64,000 nt of DNA from Aeromonas veronii (GTDB lineage Bacteria; Pseudomonadota; Gammaproteobacteria; Enterobacterales; Aeromonadaceae). Below are positions 55,504 to 64,000 of this stretch, one piece after another; the stretch's first letter is position 1; each line of letters starts with the position of its first letter. A program made the translations under genes and the position numbers. A model generated the notes under the pieces. That model saw only the letters and a program-made list of their open reading frames with translations, ran no database searches and was not told the origin of the DNA. The DNA is taken from contig CP101033.1 of NCBI GenBank assembly GCA_041319085.1, positions 1,638,501 through 1,702,500 on the forward strand, written 5' to 3'.

Positions 55504-56796
55504 ATGATGAATATTGTCGTTGTAGGCGGCGGCGCCGGTGGCCTGGAGCTGGCCACCAGTCTGGGTCGCAAGCTTGGCAAAAAGAACAAGGCCAAGATCA
55601 CCCTGGTTGACCGTAACCGCACCCACCTGTGGAAACCCCTGCTGCACGAAGTGGCCACCGGCTCCATGGATGCGGGCATCGATGCCCTGAGCTACCAGTC
55701 CCATGCCAAGAACCACGGTTTCGACTTCCAGCTCGGCACCCTGACCGACATCCAGCGCGATGAGAAGCGCATCGTGCTGGCCCCGATCCACGACGACAAT
55801 GGCGACATCGTGGTCAACGAGCGCGCCGTGCCTTACGACATCCTAGTGATGGCCATCGGTTCTGTCTCCAACGACTTCAACACCAAGGGGATCAAGGATC
55901 ACTGCATTTTCCTCGATAGCCCCTCCCAGGCGCACCGCTTCCACAACAGCATGATGAACCGCTTCCTGCAGTTCGCCACCGAATATAAGCCGGGCGACAA
56001 GGTGAAGATTGCCATCGTTGGCGGCGGCGCCACCGGTGTAGAGCTCTCTGCCGAGCTCTACAACGCGGTCGAGCAGCTCTACGCCTACGGTTTCAAGAAC
56101 CTCACCACCGACAGCCTGAAGGTGACCCTGGTGGAAGCGGGCCCGCGCATCCTGCCGGCCCTGCCGGAGCGCATCAGCGGTGCCGCCCATCAGGAGCTGG
56201 TCAAGCTGGGTGTGGATGTGCGTACCGCCACCATGATCACCGAAGCGACCAGCGATGGTCTGCACACCAAGGATGGCGAGCTGATTGAAGCGGACCTCAT
56301 GGTGTGGGCGGCCGGTATCAAGGCGCCGGACTTCATGAAGGATATCGCCGGTCTTGAGACCAACCGCATCAACCAGCTGGTGGTGAAAGAGACACTGCAG
56401 ACCACCCGTGACGAGAACATTTTCGTTATCGGTGACTGCGCCGCCTGCCCGCAGCCGGATGGCAAGTTTGTGCCGCCGCGCGCCCAATCTGCCCACCAGA
56501 TGGCCAGCCAGGCGTTCAAGAACATTCTGGCCAAGATGAACGGTGGCGAGATGAAGCCCTACCTCTACCACGACCACGGTTCGCTGGTGTCGCTCAGCCG
56601 CTTCTCCACCGTGGGCAGCCTGATGGGCAACCTGATGCGCGGCTCCATGATGGTTGAAGGCTACATCGCCCGTCTGGTCTATATCTCGCTCTACCGGATG
56701 CACCAGATTGCATTGCACGGCTATATCAAGACCGGCCTCATCATGCTGGTGGGCCGCATCAACCGGGTACTGCGCCCGACCCTGAAGCTGCACTAA
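55504..56796 (+). CDS. ndh: type II NADH dehydrogenase
   Basis: NDH-2 is a membrane-associated flavoprotein that passes electrons from NADH to quinone without pumping protons. Two dinucleotide-binding loops are visible: [12 protein letters not shown] at about residues 6-17 (FAD) and [15 protein letters not shown] at about 172 (NADH). The quinone-binding region [14 protein letters not shown] and C-terminal amphipathic tail follow. 430 residues (E. coli 434). Start ATG 55504 or 55507; AAGGA is nine bases upstream. Confidence 0.95.
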   Translation: MMNIVVVGGGAGGLELATSLGRKLGKKNKAKITLVDRNRTHLWKPLLHEVATGSMDAGIDALSYQSHAKNHGFDFQLGTLTDIQRDEKRIVLAPIHDDNGDIVVNERAVPYDILVMAIGSVSNDFNTKGIKDHCIFLDSPSQAHRFHNSMMNRFLQFATEYKPGDKVKIAIVGGGATGVELSAELYNAVEQLYAYGFKNLTTDSLKVTLVEAGPRILPALPERISGAAHQELVKLGVDVRTATMITEATSDGLHTKDGELIEADLMVWAAGIKAPDFMKDIAGLETNRINQLVVKETLQTTRDENIFVIGDCAACPQPDGKFVPPRAQSAHQMASQAFKNILAKMNGGEMKPYLYHDHGSLVSLSRFSTVGSLMGNLMRGSMMVEGYIARLVYISLYRMHQIALHGYIKTGLIMLVGRINRVLRPTLKLH

Positions 56797-56824
56797 GCCA
56801 GTAACTGGCACAATTCGGAAGATC

Positions 56825-56855
56825 AAAAGGAGAGGCGATGGCCTCTCCTTTTTTA
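56825..56855. terminator. bidirectional terminator after ndh
   Basis: The 12-bp stem AAAAGGAGAGGC / GCCTCTCCTTTT with a GATG loop has A and T runs on its two sides. It serves ndh and the convergent CbiM-like gene. Confidence 0.9.
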
Positions 56856-56880
56856 TGGGCGAAAATCAGGGAAGAGAGAG

Positions 56881-57534
56881 TTACTGGCCCAGATAGGTGC
56901 GGTCGAAGAAGGTATTGACCCAGTGGGGGCGGTAGATGGCCAGCACCGTCATCGCCATGCCGTTGAGCAGGGCTTCGGGAAAGAGCAGCAGTGGCCAGAT
57001 GGAGAGGTAATCCGCCGTGATGGTGTGCCAGGGGTAGCTGTCGCTCAGCCCCATCAGCAATGCGCTGGCCACCACCTTGACCGAGATGGCGAGGGCGCCA
57101 CCGAGAAAGGCTGCAACGAAGATATAGACAAAGAGGTGGCGCGGCAGCCAGGCCCAGCTAGCCAGAAACAGCAGCCAGCTGGTGGCCACCGGCAGGGCGA
57201 TGCCAATCAGCGCCTGCCAGCCAAAATCGGCCAGATTGGTGACGCCGAAGTAACCGAGCACCAGCAGGGTCAGACAGGGGGCGAGCAGCGCCAGCCGCCA
57301 GCCCAGCAGCAGGGTGAGGGAGGTGAGCCCGAGAAAATGGACCTCCAGCCCCTCATGCAGACCGGCCCGCAACGTCCAGATCGGCACCAGTGCGATGGCA
57401 CTGCCCAGCAGCAGGTGCTGATAGAGGGGGTTGTCATGGAGGGTTTGCCACAGGGAGCTGCGCAGGCTAAAGGCCAGCAGTATCAGCCAGATCAGGAGGG
57501 CGGCGAGTTGTCCTTCACTCATCTTGTCGTCCAT
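56881..57534 (-). CDS. CbiM-like energy-coupling factor membrane protein, lone
   Basis: 217 residues with six or so membrane helices. The block HEGLEVHFLGLTSLTLLLGW resembles the CbiM family (substrate-binding subunit of ECF metal importers), whose N-terminal His and central FLG motif bind Ni or Co. Here the protein does not start with the canonical Met-His metal-binding N-terminus, and no CbiN, CbiQ or CbiO gene is adjacent. It may work alone, use distant partners or have another role. The start may be ATG 57534 or the Met four codons later. Confidence 0.7.
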   Translation of the reverse strand: MDDKMSEGQLAALLIWLILLAFSLRSSLWQTLHDNPLYQHLLLGSAIALVPIWTLRAGLHEGLEVHFLGLTSLTLLLGWRLALLAPCLTLLVLGYFGVTNLADFGWQALIGIALPVATSWLLFLASWAWLPRHLFVYIFVAAFLGGALAISVKVVASALLMGLSDSYPWHTITADYLSIWPLLLFPEALLNGMAMTVLAIYRPHWVNTFFDRTYLGQ

Positions 57535-57605
57535 TCATGCAGTAGCGGTGAGTCCCGACCGCCCCATAGCAGAGCAGGCTGACGAATCAGCCTGCTTTTA
57601 TACCA

Positions 57606-58403
57606 TCAATATTTGACGTTGTTGTGGTACTTGCCGAGGATGCCCTTGACCCGTTCCATGGTCTCCTTGCTGGGGGGCTTGATCCCGCTCAGCTCGTACG
57701 GGTCGCCCAGCACGTCCCACTTGTGTTTGCCAAGTTCGTGGTAGGGGAGCAGTTCCACCTTCTCCACGCTCTCGCCCAGCGCGGCGATAAACTGACCCAG
57801 CCCTTCGGCGCTCTCATCGTCGTCGCTCCAGGTCGGCACCACCACGTAGCGGATCCACATGGTCTTGCCTTTGGCCGCCAGATAGCGGGCAAACTCCAGG
57901 GTGTACCTGTTGCTGACGTGGGTCAGCGGAATGTGTTTTTCGTCATTGATCTGCTTGATGTCGAGCAGCACCAGATCGGTCTGGTCGAGCAGCTTGTCCA
58001 CCTGTTCGTCTAGATGACGGACGAAGCCGTTGGTATCGAGACAGGTGTGGATCCCTTTCTCTTTGCAGGCGGTAAACAGTTCGGTAATGAAAGCCGGTTG
58101 CAGCATGGCTTCACCGCCGGACGCTGTCACGCCACCGCCGGAGGCATTCATGAAGTGGCGATAGCTGGTGATGTCACTCATCAACTCCGGTACGGTCACT
58201 TCACGGCCACCCTCGGTATCCCAGGTATCGCGGTTGTGACAGTACTTGCAGCGCATCAGGCAGCCTTGCATGAATACGATAAAGCGTATCCCCGGACCAT
58301 CGACAGTGCCGCAGGTTTCGACGGAATGGATCCGGCCAATGGTGCCGTGAGATCCTGCTGGCTGGCTGATTTCAACGACAGGGATCCGATTAATGACAGA
58401 CAT
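57606..58403 (-). CDS. pflA: pyruvate formate-lyase activating enzyme
   Basis: A radical SAM enzyme that installs the glycyl radical on pyruvate formate-lyase under anaerobic conditions. The cluster motif C48-x3-C52-x2-C55 ([14 protein letters not shown]) and the N-terminal [17 protein letters not shown] are typical. The start is ATG 58403 ([13 protein letters not shown]), with GGAG seven bases upstream; 265 residues versus 246 in E. coli, the difference being an N-terminal extension. No pflB or focA is adjacent on either side. Confidence 0.93.
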   Translation of the reverse strand: MSVINRIPVVEISQPAGSHGTIGRIHSVETCGTVDGPGIRFIVFMQGCLMRCKYCHNRDTWDTEGGREVTVPELMSDITSYRHFMNASGGGVTASGGEAMLQPAFITELFTACKEKGIHTCLDTNGFVRHLDEQVDKLLDQTDLVLLDIKQINDEKHIPLTHVSNRYTLEFARYLAAKGKTMWIRYVVVPTWSDDDESAEGLGQFIAALGESVEKVELLPYHELGKHKWDVLGDPYELSGIKPPSKETMERVKGILGKYHNNVKY

Positions 58404-58468
58404 AAACAACTCCAACGATTCGAGCAGGCCGTTATTTTATGACATAAACCCCTATTGATCCTACACCT

Positions 58469-61405
58469 TTAGTCCGGTGCCCGGCTGCCAAGCAGCTGCT
58501 CCAGCGCCTTGACGGTGAGCGGCCGACTGGTGAGAAACCCTTGATAATGCTGGCATCCCAACGTTTTGAGGATAGCCAGCTGCGCCTCCTCTTCCACCCC
58601 TTCGGCGGTGACGGTAAAACGGAAGACCTGGGCCAGATCGAGTATCGCCTTGACGATAGCTCTGTCCTGTTCGCTGTGCACCAGGGTCTGAATGAAGCTT
58701 CTGTCAAGCTTCACCTCATCGGCGGGCAGATCCCGCAGATAGGCCAGCGACGAGTAGCCGGTACCGAAGTCGTCGATGGAGAGGAGGATGCCGAGCTCCT
58801 TGAGCTGGCGCATTCTGGCGATGCTCTCGCGCCGATTCTCCAGTACCACCGATTCGGTCACCTCCAGCAGCAGGCGGGAGGGGGGCACGCCGGTGTCGCG
58901 CAAGATGTATTCTACCTGTTGCACGAAGCCCTGGGTGTGGAACTGGCGGGCACTGACGTTGACCGACAGATGGGGGATCTGCAGGCCACGGTTGAGCCAG
59001 AAACTGTATTGGGCACAGGCGGTCTTCATCACCCAGTAGCCAATTTCCAGAATGAGGCTGGTTTCTTCGGCGATGGGGATGAACTCTCCGGGTGGCACCA
59101 TGGTGCCGTCGCTGCGCTGCCAGCGCAGCAGCGCCTCGATGCCCGACAGCGAGCCATTGTCGACCCGGTATTGCGGCTGATAGTGCAGTTGCAGCTCGTG
59201 ATGGCGCAGGGCATCGCGCAACTGGTTGGTGAGGGTCAGCCGGTTCTTCTCGTGCCGGGCCATCGCCTCGGTGAAGAAGACGTAGTGGCCCTGACCCACC
59301 CGCTTGGCCATGTGGGTCGCGGTGTCGGCCTGTTGCATCAGGACCAGATGGTCCGTCTCGTTACCGGAGAAGAGGCTGATCCCCACCGAGGCGCTGCAGT
59401 GCAGTTTGTGATCACCGATGTCGAACGGGGTCCGAAATAGCCCCATCAGTTCGCGGGCGAAGTGCTCCGCCAGAATTTTGGCGGTGACTTCCCCTTGTCC
59501 CAGCTGGGTAAAGAGCAGGGCAAACTCATCCCCCGAGATGCGCGCCTGCACCAGATTGTCCTGGGGCAGCTCCTTGAAACGTAGCACCACGGCCTGCAGC
59601 AGCTGATCGCCGCAGGCGTGACCGAGGGAGTCGTTAATCGACTTGAAGTTATCGAGATCCAGCAGCAGCAGGGCACCCCACTGGCCGTTGGGAGCGCTCA
59701 GGGTCTGCTGCAAAATATGGTTGAGGCTGCGCCGGTTGTGCAGGCCGCAGAGATCGTCGTAGTAGGCGAGCTGTTCGATGTGTCTGGCGGCCTCTTTTTC
59801 CTGGGTGATGTTGTAGAAGCTGCAGATGAAGTGGCTGAGCTCCCCCTGCGCATCCTTGACCCCGTTCACCATCAAGCGTACCGGAAAGAGGTGACCATCC
59901 TTGTGCAGGCAGCGCTCTTCCCCGAGCCAGAACTCCTGCTCGTTGACGGTGCGGTTAACATCCTCCTTGAGATGATCCCCGTAGTAGGTGGGGCGCAGCT
60001 TGCGAATGGAGTGACCGATCACCTCTACCTCGCCAAATCCGGTGATCCGGCTGAAGGAGTGGTTGACCTTGAGGATGATGCCGTTGTGATCCATCACGAT
60101 CAGCCCATCGTGGGTATTGAAGGCCACTTCAGCCAGCCGCAGGGCGTCGTCGGCGGCGAGGCGTTTGAGCTCGATGGCGGCCCGCTCGTGCTGATTGCTC
60201 AACAGATCCAGCAGCTGTTCGGGCTCCTCAAGGGGGGTATCGAGCAGCAGGGTGATCTGGCCAATGGGGGCACCGCTTTGACCATGGAGCGGAATGCCGA
60301 TGTAAGCGCTGGCATTGAGGGCCAACAGCCGGGTTGCCTTGGGATAACGCGCGGGCAGATCTTCCACATAGATGGCCTGACCATGCTGGAGTAACTCCTG
60401 AGCGGGGCCGGGGTCGAGCTGGATGGGCTTGAGGGTGGAGAAGTGCTCCCCGTTAAACACACAGCGGGGAATGATCCAGAGCTCCTGACCACGGGGCTGG
60501 AATTCGCCGATCCAGCCCACTCGGGCGCCGCTGGCGTTCATGGCCCAACTTACTAAGGTCTTGCAGTAGTCGATGCCGGTCTGCTGGTGCAGCTCGGGCG
60601 GGAGGGCCAGTTCGGCGCGGCGCTCTTCCGGTTGTGGCTGCCAGTGACCGAGCAGCTGGGCGCTGCTGCGCACCAGTTGCAGCATCTCCTCGCTGAGCGG
60701 GGTGGGGTCGAGATACTCGAGACTCAGCACCCCGAATAGCTTGTCCTGCTCCAGCAGGGCGCCATCCAGACGTGAGCGCACACCAGCACTGGTCAGATAG
60801 AGGTGATTGCTCAGCATTGGCTGGTGGGCCGCTTCCGAGAAGCTCAACGATTTGCGGGTACGCAGGGCGCGGATATAGCGGCTGTCGCCGCGAATGGGGT
60901 AGAGCGCCTCGACCCCCAAGGTGAACACCGGGGTGAGCTGCTCGCAGCCCAGCTCGCCGTTGGCCTGATAGTGCCAGAGGATGAGCCGATCGGCCCCCAA
61001 ACTCTCTTTCAGGGCCTCGAGCAGGGGCGCATACTGCTGCTGGCTCGCCATCTGGCTGAGGCGCGGCAACTGCAATGCCAGATCGGCGATGGGCTCTTGG
61101 CGAAGGTTCTGCAGACAGATGAGCCAGAAGCCATCCTGCTCGTGGGCGAGGGCGATGTGCCACAGCTGGCTGGCAAAGCGCACGGTGATCTTGCCGCCAT
61201 GACCGTTGGCCAGCAGTTGTTCGATGGGCAGACGCAGGGCATCGGGCAGCTGGGCAGGCCAGGGGGCGTGCGGCTCGTCGAGCCAGTAGAGCGGGGTTTG
61301 CATCACGTCGGTCAGGGCGACCAGCCGTTGACTGCGCAGATCCAGACGGAAAAAGAGCGGCGTCTGGAGAGCAGGAGGAAGATGACTGAGAGCGGTAGAC
61401 GACAT
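58469..61405 (-). CDS. GAF-GAF-PAS-GGDEF-EAL c-di-GMP signalling protein
   Basis: 978 residues with no membrane segment. Order: a unique N-terminus (1-120), two GAF-like regions (about 125-255 and 275-410), a PAS/PAC unit (about 425-540), GGDEF (about 545-715) and EAL (about 735-975). The GGDEF motif is SGDEF (RISGDEFALLF), often still active. The EAL catalytic set is complete (EALLRW, SVNVSARQ, EVTES, DDFGTGYSS, KLDRSF, EGVE), so it should degrade c-di-GMP. The start is ATG 61405 (MSSTALSH); the open frame to 62137 runs antisense through the neighbouring gene and is not coding. It diverges from the CoADR-rhodanese gene. Confidence 0.93.
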   Translation of the reverse strand: MSSTALSHLPPALQTPLFFRLDLRSQRLVALTDVMQTPLYWLDEPHAPWPAQLPDALRLPIEQLLANGHGGKITVRFASQLWHIALAHEQDGFWLICLQNLRQEPIADLALQLPRLSQMASQQQYAPLLEALKESLGADRLILWHYQANGELGCEQLTPVFTLGVEALYPIRGDSRYIRALRTRKSLSFSEAAHQPMLSNHLYLTSAGVRSRLDGALLEQDKLFGVLSLEYLDPTPLSEEMLQLVRSSAQLLGHWQPQPEERRAELALPPELHQQTGIDYCKTLVSWAMNASGARVGWIGEFQPRGQELWIIPRCVFNGEHFSTLKPIQLDPGPAQELLQHGQAIYVEDLPARYPKATRLLALNASAYIGIPLHGQSGAPIGQITLLLDTPLEEPEQLLDLLSNQHERAAIELKRLAADDALRLAEVAFNTHDGLIVMDHNGIILKVNHSFSRITGFGEVEVIGHSIRKLRPTYYGDHLKEDVNRTVNEQEFWLGEERCLHKDGHLFPVRLMVNGVKDAQGELSHFICSFYNITQEKEAARHIEQLAYYDDLCGLHNRRSLNHILQQTLSAPNGQWGALLLLDLDNFKSINDSLGHACGDQLLQAVVLRFKELPQDNLVQARISGDEFALLFTQLGQGEVTAKILAEHFARELMGLFRTPFDIGDHKLHCSASVGISLFSGNETDHLVLMQQADTATHMAKRVGQGHYVFFTEAMARHEKNRLTLTNQLRDALRHHELQLHYQPQYRVDNGSLSGIEALLRWQRSDGTMVPPGEFIPIAEETSLILEIGYWVMKTACAQYSFWLNRGLQIPHLSVNVSARQFHTQGFVQQVEYILRDTGVPPSRLLLEVTESVVLENRRESIARMRQLKELGILLSIDDFGTGYSSLAYLRDLPADEVKLDRSFIQTLVHSEQDRAIVKAILDLAQVFRFTVTAEGVEEEAQLAILKTLGCQHYQGFLTSRPLTVKALEQLLGSRAPD

Positions 61406-61478
61406 GAACAAACAACATCCTGTTAAGCAACCGTCGGGGTTGCAAGAATACTGCAAAATGGTGTGAAACAAAATTTCA

Positions 61479-61508
61479 TTGAATTCTAAATTAGAAAAGT
61501 CTAATTTA
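61479..61508 (+). promoter_or_regulatory. promoter with overlapping inverted repeat, CoADR-rhodanese gene
   Basis: A perfect inverted repeat TAAATTAG-N6-CTAATTTA (61487-61508) lies 33 bases upstream of the start codon. It overlaps a fitting promoter: TTGAAT (61479-61484), 17 bases, TAATTT (61502-61507). A repressor bound here would block the -10 directly. Persulfide or redox sensors of the ArsR type are candidates given the gene product; that is inference. Confidence 0.55.
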
Positions 61509-61540
61509 TTGCCCATTATCATGAATGAGGAGTCTTGCAG

Positions 61541-63229
61541 ATGAAACGGATCCTGATTATCGGTGGTGTCGCGGGGGGCGCATCGGCGGCGGCTCGCGCT
61601 CGTCGTTTGAGTGAAGAGGCAGAGATCGTGATGTTTGAGCGGGGCGAATTTGTCAGCTTTGCCAACTGCGGTCTGCCCTACCACATCGGGGGCGATATCC
61701 CCGACCGGGATGCCTTGCTGCTGCAGACTCCCCAGAGTTTCAAGCGCCGTTTCAACGTCGATGTGCGGGTCTTCCACGATGTGATCGAGATCGACAAGGC
61801 GGGCAAGACCTTGCTGGTGCGCAACCTGCAAACCGGTGAAGAGCAGCGCGAGCATTACGATGTGCTGCTGCTGAGCCCGGGGGCGGCGCCGATCCGTCCT
61901 CCTTTCCCCGGTATCGACAGCCCCCATGTCTATACCTTGCGCAACATCCCGGACATGGATCGCATTCTGGCGGCCCTGCACCACGATCAGCCGCGCCATG
62001 TTACCGTGGTGGGCGGTGGTTTTATCGGGCTGGAGATGATGGAGGCGCTGCACCAGCGCAAGCTGGATGTCACCCTGCTGGAGCTGGCCGATCAGGTGAT
62101 GGCGCCGGTGGACAAGGAGATGGCCAACATGCTCCATGCCCGCATCCGGGAAGAGGGGATCGATCTGCGCCTGCGCACCGGCCTCACCGCCATCGAGAGT
62201 CTGGATCTGCCTGCCGAGAAGACCTCTGCCGTGCCGACCGCCAACAGCGGTGGCCTGCGCCTGACCCTCAATGATGGTTCACATCTCGACACCGGCCTGC
62301 TGATCCTCGCCATCGGCGTCAAACCTGAAACCCTGCTCGCCGCCAAGGCGGGGCTGGAACTGGGCCCACGCGGCGGCATCAAGGTGGATGCCGGCATGCG
62401 TACCTCGGATCCCTTTATCTTTGCGGTGGGGGATGCGGTGGAAGAGATTGACTTCGTCACCGGCGAATCTGTGCTGATCCCGCTGGCGGGCCCCGCCAAC
62501 CGGCAGGGGCGCATCGCCGCCGACAACATGCTGGGCCGAAGCGAAACCTACAAGAAGACCCAGGGCACTGCCATCTGCAAGCTGTTCGATCTGGCGGTGG
62601 CCAGCACCGGCCTCAACGAGAAGCGACTGGTGCAGCTGGGATTGCCGTTCGAGAAGGTCTATGTCCACCCGGGCAGCCATGCCGGTTACTACCCGGGCGC
62701 CCATCCGGTCAGCCTCAAGCTGCTGTTTGCCCCGGATGGCAAGATTTATGGCGCTCAGGCCATCGGCAAGGATGGTATCGACAAGCGCATCGATGTGCTG
62801 GCGGTGGCCCAGCGCGCCGGTCTGACCGTGTTTGACCTGCAGGATCTGGAGCTCACCTATGCGCCGCCGTTCGGCTCGGCCAAGGATGTGATCAACATGG
62901 CGGGCTTTGTGGCCAGCAACCACTTGAAGGGGGATACCTTGCTCTGCCACGTGGCCGAGGTGCAGGCTCGCCACCCGCACCAGCTGGTGGTGGATGTGCG
63001 CAATGGCCCCGAGCTCGACAAGCTGGGCCGCATTCCGGGGGCGCTGCATATCCCCCTCGACGAATTGCGTGGTCGCCTGCATGAGCTGCCCAAGGACAAA
63101 GAGCTGCTTATCAGCTGTCAGGTCGGGCTGCGCGGCCATGTCGCTTGCCGCCTGCTGAGCCAGCACGGCTTTAAAGTGAAAAATCTCTCCGGCGGCTTCA
63201 AAACCTGGCAGATGGCCACCGCCGAGTAA
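61541..63229 (+). CDS. CoA-disulfide/persulfide reductase with C-terminal rhodanese domain
   Basis: 562 residues. The N-terminal pyridine-nucleotide disulfide reductase part has an FAD loop (IIGGVAGGASAAARARR), the single active-site Cys43 (FANCGLPYHIGG) typical of CoA-disulfide reductases, and a NADH loop VVGGGFIGLEMMEAL. The C-terminal rhodanese domain (about 460-562) has its catalytic Cys at about 526 (LLISCQVGLRGH). Such CoADR-RHD fusions reduce CoA persulfide or polysulfide in sulfur metabolism (the NADH-dependent persulfide reductase type). Start ATG 61541, preceded by GAGGAG. Confidence 0.92.
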   Translation: MKRILIIGGVAGGASAAARARRLSEEAEIVMFERGEFVSFANCGLPYHIGGDIPDRDALLLQTPQSFKRRFNVDVRVFHDVIEIDKAGKTLLVRNLQTGEEQREHYDVLLLSPGAAPIRPPFPGIDSPHVYTLRNIPDMDRILAALHHDQPRHVTVVGGGFIGLEMMEALHQRKLDVTLLELADQVMAPVDKEMANMLHARIREEGIDLRLRTGLTAIESLDLPAEKTSAVPTANSGGLRLTLNDGSHLDTGLLILAIGVKPETLLAAKAGLELGPRGGIKVDAGMRTSDPFIFAVGDAVEEIDFVTGESVLIPLAGPANRQGRIAADNMLGRSETYKKTQGTAICKLFDLAVASTGLNEKRLVQLGLPFEKVYVHPGSHAGYYPGAHPVSLKLLFAPDGKIYGAQAIGKDGIDKRIDVLAVAQRAGLTVFDLQDLELTYAPPFGSAKDVINMAGFVASNHLKGDTLLCHVAEVQARHPHQLVVDVRNGPELDKLGRIPGALHIPLDELRGRLHELPKDKELLISCQVGLRGHVACRLLSQHGFKVKNLSGGFKTWQMATAE

Positions 63230-63252
63230 CCGTTTTATTTCTGTGCCTGTTT

Positions 63253-63292
63253 GCCCCTCTCCCTTGTGCGTGCAAGCTGAGGGGCTTTTTCT
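63253..63292 (+). terminator. terminator after the CoADR-rhodanese gene
   Basis: GCCCCTC / GAGGGGC (63253-63259, 63279-63285), with a 19-base loop that contains a smaller fold, is followed by TTTTTCTC. Moderate strength. Confidence 0.65.
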
Positions 63293-63443
63293 CTGCGCCG
63301 ATCGCCCTCTTTGCATCTCCCTGCTGTAGCAATATTTCGACACACTTTTTTTTCGGTGCCGGACAAAATTAACGTTTTGTTCAGGGGATCGGTGCTATAA
63401 CCCCTGCCTCGTTCATGATGAACCGTGTAGTAGGGAGAGTGAC

Positions 63444-64000
63444 ATGCTGGATATGCTGATGGCCATTTGGCATCAGGATTTTGACGCCCTGGTTCAGATG
63501 CAGGCGGTGCCCCTGCTGATCAGTTGCCTGATGCTGGTACTGCTGCTGGAGTCCGCATTCGTCTTCCTGCCCCTGCCGGGGGACAGCCTGGTACTGCTGG
63601 CCGGTGGGTTGGTGGGCATGGGGGTATTTGGCCCCGAAGTGACCCTCTGTTTTCTACCGCTGGCGGCGGGGCTGGGATCCGTGCTGGCGTACTGGCAGGG
63701 GCGGGCTCTGCAGCGCACCCGCTTTATGGAGCATATCGAGCGGATGTTGCCGCCCGACAGTCTGCCCAAGGCGACCCGGCTGCTGAAAAAGTACGGTTTT
63801 CTGGCGATGTTCTCCTCCCGCTTTATCCCGTTCGTGCGGGTCTTGACCCCCATGCTGATGGGGATTGGCCGCCTGAGCGTGCTGCGCATGTGCATGGCCA
63901 GCTTTGCCAGTGCCTTTATGTGGGCGCTTTGTCTCAGTTTGGTGGGCAAGCTGGCGATGAATACCCCCTTCTTCCTCCACCACAGCGAGCTGTTGACCCG
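63444..64000 (+). CDS. DedA family membrane protein, 3' end outside window
   Basis: The frame opens at ATG 63444 (GGGAG eight bases upstream) and runs off the window after 185 codons without a stop. The product (MLDMLMAIWHQDFDALVQM...) has the DedA/SNARE-associated block: ESAFVFLPLPGDSLVLLAGG with the conserved F-PGD motif, and a central FSSRFIPFVRVLTPMLMG. The conserved Arg residues of the FSRF-PxxR motif are present. DedA proteins are inner-membrane lipid transport or proton-coupled carriers (DedA/YqjA/UptA types); the exact subgroup cannot be told from this part. Confidence 0.88.
   Translation, partial: MLDMLMAIWHQDFDALVQMQAVPLLISCLMLVLLLESAFVFLPLPGDSLVLLAGGLVGMGVFGPEVTLCFLPLAAGLGSVLAYWQGRALQRTRFMEHIERMLPPDSLPKATRLLKKYGFLAMFSSRFIPFVRVLTPMLMGIGRLSVLRMCMASFASAFMWALCLSLVGKLAMNTPFFLHHSELLT

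Noticed and set aside
61406..62137. N-terminal extension of the GGDEF-EAL protein to 1222 residues
   Set aside because: The extra part is antisense to the CoADR-rhodanese gene and crosses the divergent promoter region; the natural start is at 61405.

Overview
The window looks like a stretch of core chromosome from an Aeromonas species (Gammaproteobacteria). I infer this from high GC content, a gene order that mixes Enterobacterales-like blocks (aceBA, aroF-tyrA, hinT-ycfL-lpoB-thiK) with Vibrio/Shewanella-like traits (very long PstC and PstA, CC0125-type lipoprotein, COG3014 lipoprotein), and the overall protein set. The genus is an inference; no species call is possible from the sequence alone. 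There is no phage, plasmid, CRISPR or integron. The only mobile element is one IS50-like insertion sequence.

Layout. 1-4.8 kb: the 3' part of a DUF2066 gene, hda (DnaA inactivation), then the glyoxylate-shunt pair aceB-aceA on the minus strand. 4.8-6.8 kb: a long non-coding region with one small acidic ORF, a tRNA-Pro(GGG) and tadA. 6.9-12.7 kb: a Pho-box-driven pstC-pstA-pstB-phoU operon without pstS. 12.8-17.3 kb: a CorC/YtfL-type membrane protein with a lipoprotein, then a MetJ-box-preceded homocysteine methyltransferase with an APC permease. 17.4-24.3 kb: sterol-desaturase-type hydroxylase, a three-gene polar amino acid ABC importer, a membrane diguanylate cyclase, a solo periplasmic solute-binding protein and a hypothetical exported protein. 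24.4-27.3 kb: two tandem alkaline phosphatases, one soluble and one lipoprotein, behind a Pho-box-like promoter. 27.5-33 kb: the ribosome-assembly GTPase YlqF/RbgA, DUF2057, DinG helicase and a major porin. 33.1-37.3 kb: tyrA and aroF with TyrR boxes, then glgC. 37.4-42.3 kb: a minus-strand operon hinT - COG3014 lipoprotein - ycfL - lpoB - thiK - DUF6279 lipoprotein, ending in a secF remnant. 42.5-49.3 kb: chemoreceptor, tandem-domain PTPS-like protein, class I-type dihydroorotase, second tRNA-Pro(GGG), lipoprotein and a dicarboxylate/amino acid:cation symporter. 49.3-52.8 kb: a DUF924 gene split by the IS, then DUF808 with a duplicated 5' end. 52.9-64 kb: M3 peptidase, YcfP, NDH-2, a CbiM-like membrane protein, pflA, a GAF-PAS-GGDEF-EAL protein, CoA-disulfide reductase-rhodanese fusion, and a DedA protein running off the end.

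Genes that work together: phosphate starvation (pst operon and two alkaline phosphatases, both with PhoB-type boxes), aromatic amino acid synthesis (aroF, tyrA with TyrR boxes), methionine recycling (mmuM with met boxes), peptidoglycan synthase activation (lpoB and its uncharacterised lipoprotein neighbours), and c-di-GMP turnover (two GGDEF proteins). No clear new multi-gene system is present. The most informative irregularities are the IS-split DUF924 gene, the repeated DUF808 start, the secF remnant, the phoU-like mini-ORF, the small acidic ORF, the two-domain PTPS protein whose active-site residues look divided between its halves, and an inverted repeat placed exactly over the promoter of the CoADR-rhodanese gene.
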